This document shows, one piece after another, positions 1 through 12,800 of a stretch of DNA of 64,000 nucleotides (its first letter is position 1; each line of letters opens with the position of its first letter). The notes below the pieces were generated by a model that was not told the DNA's origin, did not search any database, and worked only from the letters and a program-made list of their open reading frames with translations. A program made the translations under genes and the position numbers. Origin of the DNA: Opisthocomus hoazin (taxonomy: Eukaryota > Chordata > Aves > Opisthocomiformes > Opisthocomidae). Location of the stretch: contig NC_134428.1 in the NCBI RefSeq assembly GCF_030867145.1, forward strand, positions 19,261,537-19,325,536, read 5' to 3'.

Positions 1-2780
1 GTGAGCAACTGTTGGCTAGAGGAGTGGAACCCAGCTGGTCCTGCTGGATACAGAATGGGCTGCTCTGTGCCTCAGCCCTGCAAGCAAAGCTCTAACCATG
101 CTTTAAAATTTTAGAGAGAAAGAAAAATAATAAATTTTTTTTGCTTTATTAGGCAGCTGCAGGATCAACAAAAATCACAGTTAACAGGCTTGTGTCCGTT
201 TGCTGAGATCAGTCCTCCAGGGAAGCTCACCAGCAGCGGTAACTGAGATGAAACAGCAGATGAGAGCTGTGAGAAGGGCTGCTCCTCCGGCCATGTAATC
301 GGCTTTTCTCCTTAACATCTGAAATCCCCTGTAAGTCAGGAGGATGGGAGGATCTAGTGGCAAAACTGGAGTGCTTAGCAGCCCCCTTTCAACTGATAAC
401 CTAATTGCTCTGTGTGGAGCACCCATTGCCTTTGGCTGACAGCAGTGATGGTGTGGAGAAAGGGCCTGATGAGTTTAGCCATAAAGCGTGATGCAGATGG
501 TGAGAAACTTTTTCTTTGATGAGCAAGAAATCAGACTTCCAGAAGTTTTAGGTGATTTTCGTGCTAGTGCATAGATATGATCATCTTCCCAGCCTTGGAC
601 ATAAAGGTCACCATGCTTTCTCACACGAAGGAGCAGATCCGCAGCATCCCCCTTGCCCAGCACAGCCCTGCCCCGCGCTGCGGCAGCACCCTGACCCCAG
701 CACCCGTCCCTCGGCTGCTGCTGGGCTCCCCGCGACTCCAGCCCTTCCCCAGCCCCACCACCTTCAGGCTTCGCAGCAGTGCCCCAGTCCCCTCGCCGAG
801 CCAGCACCGTCCCGCACTCAGCAGTCCCCCAGCCCGTGCAGTGATGCCTCCATCACCGCGCTGTGATGTACGTAACCACGGAGCGCTGGCCCTCCGTAAC
901 CCGGGAAGAGCGACGTCCCAGCCTCTCCAACCCACGTGGCAGCATGCTGCGCCCAGTACCCCATATCACCAGCCAGAAGCACCTCGTCGCACTGGTTTCT
1001 GTCACATTCGGTCTAGACTCTTGATTGCTGCGGGGACCCGCACATTTTGATAGAAAGGGGCAGAACGTGGAGCAGCACGGGTTTGCTCCGTGAGAGTGCG
1101 GGCATGCGCTGGCCACGGGGCTGGGAATCACACTGGGAAGGGAAGGAAGCAAAAATGCGGGAATCACCATGGGAAGAGATGGAAAGCAGGGGTAGGACTA
1201 GCGAGATGTGGACCTTGGACTGGTTTGGCCTTGTACCGCGGTTTCCTACACCTAGTGTTGGTTAAGAAAGCTTTTTTCCCTAAATCCCTAACTGCCCTCT
1301 ACAGTGGTAAAACTGAAACGTTTTTAATATGATCGATTTTTATCTTTATTGACCATTTTCCTACAGACTTCATCTTAGCCAGTAAAGTGAGACCACTTTA
1401 CGTTCAGAGCTCGTTGTTGAATGCTGAAAAACTCAATTTTCATTTGCCTCAGAGCAGTTTCTTCTGAAATATGAAAAAATTAACTCCCTGCGTGTACCAG
1501 CTTCTTCTCACAAAGCTGGGCCGTCCAACAAAGTTTCTCTTAAATCCTAGAAGCCAGTTGCTCCTCGTAGCTGAGGAGCAGAGGGAAAGCTGAGTGTAAG
1601 CCATCCTCCTCCTGCCTCTTGGCCTGGTCCTGATGGAAAAAACACTGTTTGGGACAAGTCAGAGCAGCCCGGGGAGCTGGAGCGAGGCCCGGGGATCGCA
1701 ACATGCCTCGCCCTGCCAGAGCAGCCAGGCGAACGTGGGGAGAAACATCTCCGGAGGGGCTGGCTGTATAGCACCGAACAGTTTCAGAGAGGTTTAAACT
1801 AAGGAGGGATTTTGCCCTGACTATCTTCAGCCCTTAAACATCATCTAAAGACAAGAAAATTGGGTGTACAGAAAGAGAAGGGGTGGTCAGACACGCGAGG
1901 CGATTCCCCCCGCTCAGAGCATTCGGCCGTCTGCCGGGAGGAGGCGGCTGGCGAGGGGCCGCGTGTCTGCCCGAGCCGCGCTGGCTCCCAAGAGCTGCTG
2001 GGATCAGCCCAACTGTGGCTGCAGCAGCTCAAAACTTTCAGGTAGCTAGAGCAAAGCTCTTGTAAAATAAACAGTAACTACCTAAAATTAGCGCTACATC
2101 GGCATCAGCTAATGTCTTATGTGGATGTCGTTATTCTGCATCCTTTTCTGTTTCTTAAGGATTAGCTACTTTTACCCATTTGGTATCCAGACAAATACAG
2201 AAAGTCTATTTGTTTATCCGGTAATTACCTATTTACTACCCAGTCTTTCCCAGCAAGCTGAGTCATTTCTCTCGCACACACAAGTAAATAACAATTGTTT
2301 GGCCTGACTAACCTTTCTCAAGGGACACGTCCCCTGTCCTTCCATTTGCCGCCATGCGAACCGTCCTCGCCCACGGCGCAGCACCGTGATGCCCGCCGGG
2401 GAGCTGCAGGCACGGGGAGACCGAACGTTTAACGAAACGGGAGTCAGACCAAGATTTGAAGTTGAACTTATTCGTACAGGTTCCCCAAATATTTGAAGGA
2501 TGGGGCTTGTTTCAGGCCTCTCTTTCTCCTGCGGTGGCCCAGCGGTGTCGGCACCGGCAAGGCTCGCTCGAGCGCGTACCTCCCGCCGAGGGGCTGGGCG
2601 AGCTGCGCCAGGAGCCTCGGAGGAGCACGGCAAGGGAAAGGGAAATAATATCCAAAAAAGGCCGAGTGGGAAGGAGAGAGCGAGGGGAGCCGCAGAAACT
2701 CGGGGGAAGGAAACCCACGGGGACCCAAGCGGCAGAGGTCGCAGTGACAGCCGGAGGCGACGCCCCTCGCCTCTTCAGCA
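1..2780. other. Upstream intergenic DNA, no gene recognised
   Basis: I see no exon chain here. An AATAAA at 129-134 and an AATAAA on the minus strand near 144-149 could mark the 3' end of a flanking gene, but there is no supporting coding sequence. The stretch 560-1,170 is GC-richer and open in several frames; its translations are proline- and serine-rich and look like composition rather than protein. In mammals the gene upstream of SUN1 is DNAAF5, but I recognise none of its sequence. Confidence 0.4.
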
Positions 2781-3069
2781 CGCCCCACTCCAGAGGCACC
2801 CGCGCCTCCATTTTGTGGAGGCGGGAGGCGAGGCAGGGGGCTTCGGGGCTGCGGGCGGGCAGAGCCCGGGGTGGGGCGAGGGGAGCCGGGCCGGTGCCCG
2901 CTGAGGGGAGGGGAGGGGCAGCCCCGCCCCAGGGGCGCTGTGAGGGTCGGGCGCAAGGGGCGGCTGCCGGTGGGCGGGGCGTGGGGGGCGGCTGCCGGTG
3001 GGCGGAGCGGGCCGCAGAGGGGGGGCGCTGGCGGCACGCGCCGCGGGGGCGGGGCGAGGCCAATCTCAG

Positions 3070-3116
3070 CCGTCGCCAGTAGCGGTCGGGTCTTCCCCTC
3101 GCTCCGCCGGCGCCAG
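3070..3116 (+). other. SUN1: Candidate SUN1 non-coding exon 1a
   Basis: A strong donor (CCAG then GTAACC) lies at 3,117, just downstream of the GC-box and CCAAT cluster, so this would be a short first exon with an undefined 5' edge. It has no coding potential that links to the SUN1 start codon at 9,758. The call rests on splice consensus and position only. Confidence 0.35.
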
Positions 3117-3509
3117 GTAACCCGGCCCCGCGTGCGTGCGATCTCTCCCTCCCCGCGGCCGCGCTGGGGCGGGTCGGGTCCCCCCCCCCCCCCCCCGCTC
3201 CTCCTTCCCACCGGGGTCAGGCCGCGTTACCCCCGCCCTTCCTCGGAGCGGGCGCTGGCGAACAGCGCGGCGCCGGCCGCCCTCCCGCCCCCGTTTGCCC
3301 GTCGCCCGCTGACTGCCGGTCCCGGGCGAGACGGGCTCCGGCGGGCAGGGCCGCGGTGGGCAGCTACACGCGTGGGAGCCCTCGAGGCGGCGCGTCTCGG
3401 CCTGCACCCCCGTGCGCCCACCCGACCGGCTCCCCCTCAGCTCGGGCGGCGTCCGGCCTGGCGGTCCCGGGAAGGGGGCGTCGGGTCAAGCTCTGACCTC
3501 TCCCTTCAG

Positions 3510-3701
3510 GGCTCGGAGCTCCGCGGCTCGGCGCGGCGAAGCCGGAGAGGAGAGAGGCGAAGCTGTGCCGTGGGTGCCCGGCTGCCTCTCGGCTGGCACT
3601 GGGACTGCTTTCTGGCCGGAGGCAGCTGTAACCCGCCCCCCTCCACCTTGGGCTGGAGCTGATCGGCGGGCTCGCCGCGGCTGCCGAGCTTCGGCGCGAA
3701 G
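3510..3701 (+). other. SUN1: Candidate SUN1 5'-UTR exon 1b
   Basis: A pyrimidine tract ending in TTCAG (to 3,509) and a donor GTGAGG at 3,702 bound a 192-nt GC-rich exon within CpG island 1. It would be untranslated, since translation is placed at 9,758. It could serve as a second exon after 1a or, with a start site inside the island, as part of a first exon. Transcript data would be needed to choose. Confidence 0.35.
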
Positions 3702-4462
3702 GTGAGGTGCGGTGCCGAGCCGGCCTGCGCTGTCCCGCGGCTGTCACCTGCGGGCAGCGGGCGTGGGCGAGCCGCGCTGAGGGGAGGGCGGTGGTGGACA
3801 GGCGGGGGTTTGCTGGGCGAGGGCTCGGGGTCGCTCGCTGAGCGAGCGCTGGTGGCTCTGCTGCGGCACGTGACGTTGCGGCGTGGCGCGTGTTTTGAGG
3901 CGGCGGAGCTGCGATGCGCTGGGCGCCTTTGGTTGCGCTCCGGCAGCCACGGGTGGAAGTGTCCGAAATACAAAACTGCTTCGAGGCAGCGCCTGTTTTC
4001 TGACCCTCTCAAGAAGTTTTGTGTCTGCTGGGAAGAAAAAGTACTTGATTTGCCGTATTTTATGTTTCTTCGTTGATTAAAAAAAAGGTATTGCTTAGAA
4101 TATGTTACAGGAAAGGAGAGTCTTAGCTAGCAAATCCCAGGCTCCGTGTCTCTGAGGTACTCGCCATCCCCCCATCCCACCGACTGGTTTTCAGTTTAAC
4201 GTTTCACAAAAAGGAAATGAAATCTTTCCTTGCTTACTTCAAAACGGGTTTTTTCTTGGTGCCTTGCAACTGGCTGGTAGAGGCTGAGGCTCTTGTTGAA
4301 TTTCAGATTTAATGTCCGATTTCCCTGCTCACCTGTGGGTGGGTTACTGTTTGATTTCCAAAAGAACGCTATGGAGGCGAGCTGCAGGCTTTTTCGCTGT
4401 GATCTGTGTGGAGGGCTGTGTGACCAGTTTAGTGAGCTGTGTACGCCGATGTGTTAGTACAT

Positions 4463-4510
4463 GTGGTGTGTGTGTATATATATAAATATATATACAAATA
4501 TATATACACA
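4463..4510. repeat. GT/TA microsatellite
   Basis: A simple run of TG dinucleotides passes into TATATATA and AAATATATATAC blocks between the two CpG islands. No function is suggested. Confidence 0.8.
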
Positions 4511-4639
4511 TCCCCCCTGAAATCCGTGCTGCTTGGCCTCTGGCCCGGTGACGGTCAGCGCTGTGGACCCTGAGGTGCTCAGGTGTAGGAGTTGGTTATG
4601 AGGAGGAAGATGTTGGGTGTTCCTCTGTTCGACCATTAA

Positions 4640-5180
4640 CTGGTGGGTTTGGGCAAGCGAAGCGTTTTGGGGACGCGGGGCGTTGAGGCCGATCGCCTGT
4701 GGCTGCCGGCCGGCGAGCCGAGGGGTGGGATCCCGGCAGCGCGGGGGTTCATCGGCTCGGCCGGCGCCGCAGAGTGACAGGGGCGGCTCCGCCGGGCCCG
4801 CGGGCTTTGTCGGCCCCGCGCCGCCATTTTGGGCCCCGCGGTGTGGCATGGCCCGGCACGTCCCGTCCGCCGGGGAGCGCGCCCTGAGCCCGGGCCGCCC
4901 CCGCCGCCCGCCGCCGCGCTGGGGAGCGCCCGGCCCCGGGCGGCTGGCCGAGGGCGGTGGGGCGGCCGTGAGCGGAGCGCGGCGGGCAGGGCCTGGTGAG
5001 GCGCGGGCGGCGGGCTCGGCGCGTTCAGCCGCGGGCGGGCTGGGGATGCCGGGTGCGAGCGGAGGGCGGGCGGAGCGCGGTGCGGAGCTGCCTGCTGCCG
5101 GCCTTCCTCCCGCAGAGCCCTCGGGCGGGCAGGGCGCAGCACCGCCGCCGGGCTGAACAGCCTCTCTCTTTCCTCCCCTC
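4640..5180 (+). promoter_or_regulatory. SUN1: CpG island 2, candidate alternative promoter
   Basis: This second GC-rich, CpG-dense block carries a perfect YY1-type motif, GCCGCCATTTTGG, at 4,820-4,832. YY1 sites of this form commonly lie just downstream of the start site of TATA-less promoters. A donor (CCTG then GTGAGG) at 4,996 would end a first exon of roughly 4,810-4,995. It could give SUN1 an alternative 5' UTR. The islands could also serve a minus-strand transcript, which I cannot exclude. Confidence 0.45.
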
Positions 5181-5182
5181 AG

Positions 5183-5226
5183 CATCACGCACCTGTGCTC
5201 GGGGATCTCTGCCGTAACGCTCCATG
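5183..5226 (+). other. SUN1: Candidate small 5'-UTR exon
   Basis: A long pyrimidine tract ending in CCCTCAG precedes 5,183 and a GTAACA donor follows 5,226, giving a 44-nt exon that ends in ATG. The ATG does not connect in frame to the main SUN1 start, so the exon would be untranslated or carry a short upstream frame. Weak evidence. Confidence 0.25.
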
Positions 5227-8200
5227 GTAACAGCTCGTTTAAAGTGCCGATTTTATTCCGCGGGGTTTTGGGGGTTGCTTGCTCTTGTTGTGGTTTTGTT
5301 TTAAAGGGGTGCTGCTGTTTTGAGAATGTGTGTTTTAATAAAACGTTGATGTAGCTTGGAGTTCTTTGCTCTTCAGCCTGTTTCAGCTAGTAGTTAATCG
5401 GGTATGTGGAAGCATGCTTCGTGGAGTATATTTATTTAGGAATTTGCCTTTCTTACCAAAAAGTAATTTTACTGCTTATTCTGAATAATAGTGGAAAATA
5501 ACGTTTGAAATTACGAATAAAAATAGCTTGCTCTCAGGAGCCGGTAGGGCTGCGTGCTCCAGTTTCATTGTTTATTAATAATTTGCCCAAAAGTCTGCTA
5601 ACTTTGGTGGAATTAGTATGTTGTCATGACTTAAACTTTGTTTGCTTTAAAATACAAGGATAGAATAGGTTCTGCATGAAGTACTACCAACATCTCTGTA
5701 AGATTTTAAATGTATACATTTTTTTACCCCTTGTAATGTAAAAATAAAAAGACAGTCTTTCTTGCAAATTTTCTCATTCTGTAACAGTCTTCCTGGTGAG
5801 TATTTCTACTCTGCCAGGTCCCGTTTGTGAAATGGCAATTTACCGCTTCCTTTGTCCCAAGGGTGTTTGTGAGGAAATGCCTAGGTAGTATGTTGGTGGA
5901 AGTCTTTATGTACCCAAAAAGATGTAAGTGGGGGTTCACAGTTGTGCTTGCCACTTGTAGTGCATCTACAACGTGTATTTGGTGCTACTTCTGTGCTTAA
6001 AGGCCACTATCAGAGCATCTCATCGCCTTCCACCAAAGTTTGCTGCAGTGCTACTGGGGTTTCTTTGTGGCTGGTTGGTGCTGAAAGTGATTTCCAGATA
6101 GAGAGACTTACGAGGTAGTGGTGCAGCCTCGTGTCACTCAGATGCTTCATAGCCCCCATCCTCTGGAGACAGCCAAGGAACTTTGTGTGGAGGTAGATTA
6201 TGCTGTGCTGATTGCAGGAGTCCCTCTGCTTCCCTGTGTTCTGCCCAAGTCAGAACCCGTGTCATCTACTGGCCTTCTAATCTGCTGCTCTGTTGTAGCA
6301 CTGATTCAGTTGAATTGCAAGGGAGAGACAGTACTTGAGATTATTGTTGTTGTCTGCTTCCCTAAAACTGCAGATAATCCAGCTGTCTCCTCTGCAGGAA
6401 CATGGAAGTTAGCTTGTGAGTTGAGGCACATTTAGTGTCCGCTTGCATTCTAGCTGAAATGTGTGCTTCTCTTTAATTGTCTTTAGGTTGTCTTATAAAT
6501 GTATTCGTATTATTTGGGATTTTTTTTTATGTATCTGCATTCTTGATTCTTTCATGGTACATCCTGTAGTACTTAGGAATAGATGTTTATGGGCTTCTGA
6601 ACAAGGGAAAACTTGTACTTCACATTTGGGCCCAGTAATGCTTGCAACAAAACTGATAGTAAAAGTGTACATGAGTCTGAGTCCAGGCAGGTCTATGGTA
6701 CCTAAATCCAGAAGTGTTTAAACTGGAACTAGGTCTGCCTCTTGGGTTCTCTGCCAAGCTTTGTGGTTTTAAATTTCCAAAATGTTTTGCTAAGAAAATA
6801 TAAAGTGTCTCTTTCTGTTCCAGTTGTATATGAAAGTTTCATAAACAAGAAGAATTAAGATATGAAAGGTGGAGTGAACAGATTAGAGGGAGTTACTGTC
6901 CTCCACCCACCCCTGGTCTGTTCTGTAGTCTAAAGTTCTGCTGTAATAAGTTTGCAGAATATTTCTAAATAAATTGTGTTCATCGTTTGTTTTGTGGGTT
7001 TTGTTTTGAAGAAATAGGTAACTAATATTAAGCTGTTGAGCTACAACCAGGTTTTAAAGAAAAAAAAAAAATCCAGTTTCAGAGTAAATTTTAGATGCCC
7101 GTTTTTGAAAATTGTGGTGGTTTTCTCTGAAGATCATCTTCAAGTTCCGCTTAAGTCAGTTAAGGCTGTTTCATTGCTTTGAAAAATTGAGTAGAGGTTT
7201 TTCCCTTTGGGTCTGAATTTATTTTAGAGCATCAAACGAACAGCGAGTCAAACAAAACCCCTAAATCCCCCTAAATCTTCGAAGAGTGTTTAGATGGCAG
7301 ACCTGTTATCTCTACCGGAGATCTTGGTGCTATGAAAACCAGCTATTAGTGGACCTATGCATAAATACCTCCAAGGCTTTTCAGTTAGCAATGCCATTGT
7401 CAAGTACATGTTTTATCTAATACTATTTTAATGATATATTTCAAACCTTAGGAAGTAGGGAATATGATGTAAATTCTAGCATTTTATTTCTTCAGAAGTC
7501 AAGCAAAGAGAGAATTTGTGGGGAAGGGGAAAAGAACAGGAAAGAAACTGAGGCAACGTGTTGTCCTTCTAAGTCTGCCTTTGCCCTGGGATGGGTAGCA
7601 GTGGCGGAGGGAGGCGCTGGGTAGCTGCTGAAAGCTCACTCGTGTAGCTTAGCTTTCTATGTGGGAAAATACTGCTGGAGGTCAAAAGCATGATATTGAC
7701 TCTTGAGCTGACAGTTAAAAACTAGGTTTATCGATGAAATGGTGTGTGCTAAGCAGTCAAGATCAGCTCCAGGGGAAACTAAACAGAGCTTTCCCTAGCT
7801 TGTGGTTTCAAAATCTTTATGTTGGGATGGACCAATTTAAAAAGATCAACCTTAATCATAGTTTTGAATTTCAGTAGGCATATGTCTGAGAAATCTGTAT
7901 TGTTGTTGTTTGTAACAAGTGCTACCTGATGTTATCGCTATCCCTCATCTTGAAATTCACTGTATTTCCATTTTCATTACTGGGGAATCTTTACTCTCTG
8001 GTCGCCAGTTCCACATGTGGTAGTGGTTGTTATGTATTCTAGCAGTATTTGCTGCTTATTCTAGCAATAGAATTAGACTGCTTTGCCAGTACTTCTGCAC
8101 TACTGATTTAAGCGTCCTCTAAACAAACAACAAATTTGATATACAAGCCAGTGAAAGCATTATGGCTCTGGGACAAATGAACTAAGTTTAGAGAAAGATC

Positions 8201-9737
8201 ACTTAATGGAAATGCTTCCTCCAGCATATTAAAAAAAAAAAGATGTGTAAATAGCAGAAGGGAGGCCTTATTTTTCATTAACTCCACAAATGCATGGAAG
8301 ATACTTGCATTCAGAAAACTACGATGTTTAGGCCTGTAAGTTTTGATTTTTAAAAACAAGAAGGAAGCTCTGGCTTCGGTAGTAATGGTAATCTCCTCCT
8401 GTGTTATTGGCATCAGGATTTGGAGGGTACAGGTGGACTGACTTTAAATTGCTGTGTGGAGATTACCTTTTGAACTGCTGTTACCTGTACCTGTGATTCT
8501 GGGCTTTTTGTCTCCATTTTTTTTATGTGTATGTAGCTCTAGAAGTGAAAACTGTTACTTTAGTATAGTAAAATGCATCCCCAAAATGAGATACTTGTTG
8601 ATGTTTTGATTACAAGAATTGAAGTGTAGCTAGGGATATTTTTACCTTACTTTGGTTGTGTGGAATATCTTTTACTGATGCTGAAACAGGATAATCTGAA
8701 AATAGCCAGGGTTCCGCTTTGCTAACGATGCAAATCCAGGATAGCCAAATCCCTATTTGTTAACCACAAATAACCTACTATCAAAGTTTTTCTAGAAAAG
8801 CGAAACTTTTCTTGTGGGTAACAAAACTGAGAAGGGCTCTAGTTTTTTTGCAAATATTTTGAACTTAAAATTCAAATCGTTTATAATACCACAAGTGGTG
8901 GCCCATTCAGCTCTGCAAGTTTCTTGATATGACAACATCAATTTTTATTTGCTTCCTAAACCTATTGTACCTCTCAGAGACCCCATGGAAAGTTTTACAA
9001 GTGTGGGTTGGGTTTGTAGCTTTTTTGTAATGGAAGTGGATGGCATTCTGGAAAACGTACCTAACTCTAGCCATGTGAGTCATTTTGCAGTTGGCTCTTC
9101 TGCTAGGGTGTGTATTCAGTGTTTTTATGACAAGAATAAATTAACTGATACCAAATATTACAATTTGATGTGAACTGAAGGAAGCTGTCTTGCTGCTTAG
9201 TGGATGGTGTTCAAAGGTTGTAGAGTAAAATGATTTGACTATATGTAAAAACTGTCTCAAGTTTCAGCTGTGTTACGCTTTGGTACACGCAACAGCCTGT
9301 GCTTTGCTCAATGGGCTTTCAAAGCAAAACTCATTGTGAAGAGATCTCTGAAAGCATGGCTACGTAGTTCTTTAAATCTTCATACCTAACTTTTTGGGGT
9401 GCTAGCATAACTGAGTTCCTATGGAAGTGTTGTAGTGTAGTTGTGATAAGAGCTTGGCTCTTACTACAGTAATGTTCCAGAGAACTCGGAAATTGCTGAG
9501 AATAGAGTATCATAAAGCAAGCTGCGGTCAGAAATTCGCTGAGCTTCGAGCAGTAATGATAAGGGATATCTAGCACTAGCAGCAATACTGCCGAAATACT
9601 GAGAGCTCTGTATTTCTGGTGACAGTAACTTTTTTTTATTTCAATACTTCATAACACAGGCTGAACAGTGCAAGGGCTCTTACATTGGCTTTACGTAATT
9701 TCAAGTCATTGCATTACTCTATTTTCACCTTTTACAG
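5227..9737 (+). other. SUN1: SUN1 intron 1
   Basis: AT-rich intronic sequence between the CpG islands and the exon with the start codon. The longest open frame (about 6,118-6,435) has no recognisable domain and no convincing flanking splice sites. I see no repeat family. Confidence 0.6.
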
Positions 9738-9757
9738 TATGATTTGAAACAGTCAAC

Positions 9758-9834
9758 ATGGACTTTTCACGTCTACACACGTACACCCCTCCCCACTGTC
9801 TGCCAGAGAACACTGGCTATACGTATGCACTCAG
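9758..9834 (+). CDS. SUN1: SUN1 exon 2 (start codon; residues 1-26)
   Basis: The exon begins at 9,738 after TTTTACAG, with 20 nt of leader before the ATG at 9,758. It encodes the conserved SUN1 N-terminus ([14 protein letters not shown], then [10 protein letters not shown]). The donor is GTGAGA, and the exon ends two bases into codon 26. The duplicated copies lack this exon. Confidence 0.92.
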
Positions 9835-12800
9835 GTGAGAACTCTTTTCTTCTTGTAGAGAAACTGTATGTTCTTTGAATGTTGTTGACTCTGGAGAGTT
9901 TAGCTTTCATGGTAAGTAGCTGTCGTCTTCGAAGGAGCGTGCTTTTTCTAGTCTGTTTTGAAAATAACTGCTGCCTCCTAAATGGAGGAAACATGTTGAA
10001 CTAACAGGACAATGACTAAGATAATGACTCGGTGTTTATTAGTTGCTATGAATAACTAGTCTCCGCCTAGTTACAATTGCTGTGTTGTTTCTATAACTAC
10101 ATCATCAAAGTTCTTAGATGCTTTCTGGTGTGTCTTATAACTTCTATGTGTGTTTTCTTTTGCGACATGGCACTGTTTTCGCTTTCAAGCACGGATTGAT
10201 ACCCACTCTTTGCCGCTTGTGTGGAACTTGTCTGGAAGTCACATATTGATTACTTTTCTTTTTAACAAAACTGCTTGTTGTGTTAATGTAAAATCTGTAT
10301 TCTACTGAACTTGGTTTTTCTTGTGTCTTTTTATTAAGCTGACCATTATTATACTGTTTTTCTTAAATCACTTCAGTTTTCTAAAAATATCTCTGTAGTG
10401 TGTTTCCTAGTTTTTCGTGTTATGTATTCAAAATAAATGTTGGGATGCCCACTTGAGTTTGAGATTAATAGCTTAGGTTGTGGCTGCTGGTTTATCTGTG
10501 TAGGTTTTCTTGTGGTTGAGTTAGTAGATGTATTTTGAAGCAAGTATACGTCAGTGAGCCTGAGTTACAGGTTTAGCTTTGTTTAAAAAAAAAAAAAAAA
10601 GAAAACACTTGTTTGTAAGGATGAAGTATGAGATTGCTTTTCTGTTCTGTGTCTGTAAATCATTGTTATGTATTTAATGCATTAAAATACAGAGGTTAGA
10701 TTGGAGAATATTTGGCTACCTGCCAATAAAACAGAAGTTGGCAAAACTGTAGAATGAAGACATCACTGACATCGTCAGTATTGTTGGGGATCATGTCTTT
10801 TTCTTGCTGCAGCCTGATGTCAATAATGTTGCAAAATGGCATGTGTTTTATGTTGCATCAATTAAATCTCAAGTCCTCCTGAATTTTTAGAAAAGCATTG
10901 GTAAAATGTTGGTTAAATGCAAATAGATTTACTCATTTAAAGAAAGAGAATGCTGGACAATGAAAGATCATTTATGTGCCTTGTGTCAGCAAGCAGATTC
11001 ACTGTTATATTTCTGTTTCTGGATAGCTCTGCATTTCAAATGTACCTTAGAGGTTGGCTGAAATATTTCAGCTCTTTTACAGAGGACAGCTTTCCCTGTT
11101 GTGAGCAGCAAAAGTCTAGACGGCGTTTTTTATGTCTCTGTGAGCATATCTTTCTTAAAACAAGCCATGAAATTGTAATCGCATTCATTTGTTTTCCTTG
11201 GTTGTTATATTTGTCTGAAATGATACTAACGTGTTCTGCTGTACAGTCTTCTTCACACCAACTAATCTTTCTTGCAGACAAGAGGGAAGAAGTAGGTCTT
11301 AGTATTATTAACTTAAGAAATTAAGATTTAATTTCTTTTTTGTTGTTGTTTCATTGTATGCATTTTCAAGAGTATTAGCAAAGTAAAGTTCAGTGGCTTG
11401 CTTAAACTAATCTGGGGTTAATACGCTCCTGAGCTGTGTTTTTCTTGCCCACTGTTTTGTCCGATACGAATTTTGTTTCTCACTGAAGCAAACAATACCA
11501 CAGGAGCAAAGATTAACCTGCCAGGAAAGGAGGATGCAGAATGGTAAATCCTGTTTGAAATCTGGAGTATATTTTTATGACGTTGGTGGATTTTGCGTTG
11601 AAGACAGCTGGAGTGTTTGACTTCCTGCATAAATGCAGATTGTTTTACAAAACTGAGTACTTGTGAAGAGGCCTTTGTAGAGGGGAAGGGTTACATGTCT
11701 TGAAACTTTCAGACCTCCCATTTTGCTGTGTTAAACTATGCTAGGCCTAGGTATTCAGAAATGGATGGAGCTGGAGAAGGTGAAGCTTAACTGATTTAAT
11801 GAAGGCAAGTATAGTTAAACTAGGTTGAAATTAACTTATTGTGTTGTCTTTAGTATTTCCTCTTGAAAAATGCTGTGATGCCCCAAATATTAAAATAATA
11901 AGGGGAAAGTACTTGGTACGCTGCCTGCTTTCAGGGTGTGAGGAGAGTAAACTACAGTCTTTTGAGCAAACTCGCTCTCTGCTTGCTGAATCTGTGCAGA
12001 ATGCCATGACTATTGATGTAGTTCTTCGTACCTTGGGTCGAGCAGTACTTGAAGAATCTGCGAAAAGGGCGAGTTAGGCAGAGGTGCTAATCAGAAATAT
12101 TTCCGTGCTGAAGTTCATTCCTTCTCCTTTCCCCCCTACCTGTATTTGTTTTGCTTGTATTCTGATCTGGCTTGTTCTGCCTTTGACAAATCAATCTTTA
12201 CAAAGTCTGTCTGAGTTTCTTTAAAGAAATTGGCTTGTGCATGCAGCTCTACTGAAGTACAGTGAAGTTAGATACCACAAAGATATTAATAGAGTTGGGT
12301 GTGACCTATTAATAGAATTTATATTAATACTCATTAGGATTACTGTATATTCATATCTGTTTCTAGTGCTTCTACTTTGCTTTTACTCCTCCAGTCCAAA
12401 TCAGAAAAACTGATATAGCTGAATAACTTTCATCCTCTTCAAAATGCAAGTCAAACCTGTGAATCTCACCCACTTGTCAACACGTAATTTACACCCTCCT
12501 CTTCAAACTGATCATTCCTTTTAGTCACCTTCATCTTTTGAGTTGTTTTTGTCAGCTAGGGTGCCTTTAACACTTCTTTTGCTTCACAAATACAGATTAA
12601 ATTGATAAGAATTTGGTTTGATTTTTTTTTTTTTTGCCTGTGTCAGAGCATTAAATCAAGATGCAACTTACTACAAAATAGTTGAATAAAATCCTTTGGT
12701 GTTTTTATGTGTGTTCAGGGACTGATTGGAGCAATAGCTAAACAACTCACGGTAGTGGTCTTGGTCAGTTAATGTAAGTAACGCCCTGGTCCGAAAGCAG

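Larger units (their letters stand above)
2780..3960 (+). promoter_or_regulatory. SUN1: CpG island 1, probable SUN1 promoter
   Basis: The stretch is very GC-rich and CpG-dense, with several GC boxes (GGGCGGGGC type, for example near 2,974 and 3,048), a CCAAT on the plus strand at about 3,059-3,063, a C homopolymer at 3,181-3,194 and no TATA box. At 2,805-2,825 a CCATTTTG core sits inside a small inverted repeat (CGCCTCC ... GGAGGCG). This is the usual makeup of a housekeeping promoter and lies upstream of the SUN1 coding exons. The start site is inferred to be near 3,070. Confidence 0.65.

Noticed and set aside
2468-3747. Long overlapping open frames on both strands in CpG island 1
   Set aside because: High GC removes stop codons by chance. 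The products are low-complexity and no domain or splice-linked frame is seen.
4454-5188. 244-residue minus-strand frame and a 179-residue plus-strand frame in CpG island 2
   Set aside because: Same reason: GC-rich shadows, alanine/proline/arginine-rich, and overlapping on both strands.
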